From positions 34,954-98,953 of the forward strand of contig JAFXSE010000099.1 in the NCBI GenBank assembly GCA_017525855.1: a stretch of 64,000 nucleotides of DNA. The letters run 5' to 3'. The notes below the pieces were generated by a model that searched no databases, was not told the DNA's origin, and was given only the letters and a program-made list of their open reading frames with translations. The translations under genes and the position numbers were made by a program. Below are positions 62,062-64,000 of the stretch, in pieces (the first letter of the stretch is position 1; each line of letters opens with the position of its first letter). The stretch comes from Bacilli bacterium (GTDB lineage Bacteria; Bacillota; Bacilli; RF39; UBA660).

Positions 62062-64000
62062 ATGAGAGAAAAAAGAATAGAAAATGAAAAAATCATAAAA
62101 CCTAAAGGAAAAGCAATAATAACTCTACTAAGTTTCTTATCTCTAATTACTTGTGGTTTTACAGTATATAATTTATTAAACTTAAAACAAATGGGTGGAA
62201 GTATTCCAAAATATATATATTTAATGATAGCCATAGTAGTAAGTATATATTTAATAATCTTTATATTTACAAAAAAGAAAATGAGTAAACAAAAAAAATT
62301 AAAGAGAAATATTGCTAAGAAAGGAATATATACATCTTTAATTATATACATAATAATTACTAGTATAATAAGTGGTATAATTTTTTATATTTACAATTAT
62401 ATAGGAAGTTTTAATAAAGAATATATTACATATTCATCAAGTTTAATAACACTAAGTAAAAAAGATTGTGATAGTGTTAATGATGTAAATGATTACATAA
62501 TAGGTATATTATCAGATAAAAAGTCAACAGATGGTTATATAATACCAAGGGAAATAATTAAAGAAAAAAAACTAGAAGATGAAAATGAAATAGTTTATTA
62601 TGATAGCTATCAAGAAATGATGACAGATTTATATAATGAAGAAATAGATGCAATCTTTATTACTACTAATTATGAACCAATTTTTAATAGTATAGAAGCA
62701 TATAGTAATATTAAAGAAGAAACTAAAATAATCATTACCAAAGAAAAGAAGGTAAAAAAGAAAGATGTCAGCACAAAAGAAATATCTTCCAGAGGAAAAA
62801 ATATAACAGAACCATTTACTATCTTATTAATGGGAGTTGATTCACCTGATGAGGGATTAGAAAAAAATACAGCAGCTCATGGTGACTCATTAATTTTAAT
62901 AACATTTAATCCTAAAACATTAAATGCTACTATGTTAAGTATACCTAGAGATAGCTATGTACCAATTGCTTGTTGGAAAGATAAAGCAGAAAACAAAATT
63001 ACTCATGCAGCTGTATATGGCAATGATTGTATGATGAATACAATAGAAGAATATTTTGATATTACAATTGATTACTATGCCAAAATTAATTTTAAAGGAT
63101 TAGTAGGTTTAGTAGATGCATTAGGTGGAATAGACGTAGAGGTTCCAAAAGATTTATGTACGGATAACTCTAATAGAGAAGAAGAAGTATGTATTTCTAA
63201 AGGATGGCAACATCTAAATGGTGAAGGAGCTTTAGTACTTACAAGAAACAGGAAACAATTAGCTGCTGGTGATCTTGATAGAGGAAGAAATCAACAACTT
63301 GTAATTGAAGCTATGTTAAATAAAATTAAAACAGTTAAAAGTACTAAACAATTCTTAAAAATATTAAATACTATTTCAAATAACTTTGATACTAATTTTA
63401 CAACAGATCAAATATTATCATTCTATAGTATTGCAGAAGATCTTTTAACTAATGATTTAGCAAAAGAAGATGGAAGTTTAGTAACAATTGATCAACTTTA
63501 TTTACAAGGTAGTGGTCAAAGTATTTATGATGAAAGAGCTAAAATGATTTTATGGAATTATATACCTAATGAACAAAGCAGAAAAGATATTATTGAAGCT
63601 ATGAAAATTAATCTTGGTAAAGAAAAACATAGTGAAGAAAAAGAATTTAGTTTTTCTATTAATGAAGAATATGAAAAAGAAACAATAGGCGAGGGACCAT
63701 ATAAGAACAATAGTAATTATACATTGCTACCTAGCTTTATTGGATATTCCCAAACAACGGCACAAGCAATGGCAACTAAATTAGGAGTTAAAGTTACTTT
63801 TGTAGGAACTGGCGGAACTGTTATAAGGCAGAGCGAACCTGCATCAAAAAGAATAGATAAATTAACAGGTGCAGTTCAATTGACTCTATCAAAAAACTCA
63901 AATAGTAACACAAGTGAAGAAAAAACAAATACACAAACTAAATCAAAAAGTAGTACTTCTAATGAAAAAGATGAAGAAAAAAAAGAAGAAAAAAAAGAAG
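62062..64000 (+). CDS. LytR-CpsA-Psr (LCP) glycopolymer ligase with PASTA domain (truncated by window end)
   Basis: The ATG at 62062 behind AGGAGG opens a frame that runs to base 64000 without a stop (646 codons seen). The N-terminal third has three membrane helices. The LCP domain starts near FTILLMGVDSPDEGL, with ATMLSIPRDSYVPIA, KINFKGLVGLVDALGGIDV and LTRNRKQLAAGDLDRGRNQQ; the arginines and aspartate bind the polyprenyl pyrophosphate. After about 60 residues a PASTA-like domain follows (LLPSFIGYSQTTAQAMATKL, TVIRQSEPASKRI), then a Ser/Lys/Glu-rich low-complexity tail. LCP enzymes attach teichoic acids or capsule to peptidoglycan; PASTA domains bind muropeptides. The end is not in the window. 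Confidence 0.9.
   Translation, partial: MREKRIENEKIIKPKGKAIITLLSFLSLITCGFTVYNLLNLKQMGGSIPKYIYLMIAIVVSIYLIIFIFTKKKMSKQKKLKRNIAKKGIYTSLIIYIIITSIISGIIFYIYNYIGSFNKEYITYSSSLITLSKKDCDSVNDVNDYIIGILSDKKSTDGYIIPREIIKEKKLEDENEIVYYDSYQEMMTDLYNEEIDAIFITTNYEPIFNSIEAYSNIKEETKIIITKEKKVKKKDVSTKEISSRGKNITEPFTILLMGVDSPDEGLEKNTAAHGDSLILITFNPKTLNATMLSIPRDSYVPIACWKDKAENKITHAAVYGNDCMMNTIEEYFDITIDYYAKINFKGLVGLVDALGGIDVEVPKDLCTDNSNREEEVCISKGWQHLNGEGALVLTRNRKQLAAGDLDRGRNQQLVIEAMLNKIKTVKSTKQFLKILNTISNNFDTNFTTDQILSFYSIAEDLLTNDLAKEDGSLVTIDQLYLQGSGQSIYDERAKMILWNYIPNEQSRKDIIEAMKINLGKEKHSEEKEFSFSINEEYEKETIGEGPYKNNSNYTLLPSFIGYSQTTAQAMATKLGVKVTFVGTGGTVIRQSEPASKRIDKLTGAVQLTLSKNSNSNTSEEKTNTQTKSKSSTSNEKDEEKKEEKKE

Noticed and set aside
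1..64000. Insertion sequences, prophage or integrative elements
   Set aside because: No transposase, integrase, terminase or relaxase gene and no target-site duplications were found; composition looks even throughout.

Overview
The window is strongly AT-rich (by eye about 25-30% G+C, not counted), uses the standard code, and has AGGAGG-type ribosome sites, CCA-encoding tRNA genes and GatCAB-dependent tRNA amidation. Together with spore genes (spoIIAA-like/sigF-like/spoVAC-AD-AE, spoVS, CotF-like coat protein, YjcZ-like peptide), pyruvate formate-lyase and a superoxide reductase-like protein, this points to an anaerobic, fermentative, spore-forming low-GC Firmicute, probably a gut commensal. 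I cannot place it more precisely. Most genes lie on the plus strand. Promoters, where readable, are mostly TTGAAA-like -35 boxes 17 nt from a TATAAT, often with an extended TGN.

Layout: 1-5.0 kb holds surface polysaccharide or envelope genes (end of a DUF6020-like membrane protein, acyltransferase, GT2 glycosyltransferase, beta-helical membrane-anchored surface protein). 5.1-7.6 kb holds a CinA-like amidase and an ABC exporter behind a candidate leader-peptide attenuator. 7.7-11.8 kb is a compressed sporulation operon: D,D-carboxypeptidase, STAS protein, SigF/G-like sigma, SpoVAC-AD-AE. The position where spoIIAB normally sits is empty. 13-15.6 kb has scpAB and a second carboxypeptidase, then tRNA-Leu. 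15.8-18.4 kb has a WG-repeat membrane protein and a divergent spore-coat cluster that includes an unlisted 52-aa YjcZ-like peptide. 19.2-25.7 kb has pflA/pflB, a YitT protein, RNase R and tRNA-Thr.

The most unusual part is 25.7-34.5 kb: three consecutive paralogous sigma-70 family genes (about 625, 580 and 1678 aa). Each has an extra N-terminal domain and a C-terminal extension. The third carries about six copies of a module with a YYGxDLxNP core after a canonical sigma2-sigma4 body, then about 700 residues of helical, TPR-like sequence. The first has lost the tryptophan pair of region 2, and the first two have insertions in the region 4.2 helix-turn-helix. I know of no described system with this layout, and I rate it the best candidate for something new.

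34.5-46.3 kb is mixed housekeeping: RNA methyltransferase, pseudouridine synthase, DUF4153-like protein, TtcA-like enzyme, membrane-bound XRE regulator, MscS channel, DUF1848, superoxide reductase, pentapeptide-repeat protein, SpoVS and a flippase-like protein. 46.3-48.1 kb is a serine T-box controlling a DUF1653 gene and serS. 48.2-64 kb contains an alpha/beta hydrolase, a short sugar transferase, gatCAB, a two-sensor degenerate GGDEF protein, a BrkB-like protein, a PRPP-synthetase-like enzyme, an LTA-synthase-like enzyme and, cut by the window end, an LCP ligase with a PASTA domain.
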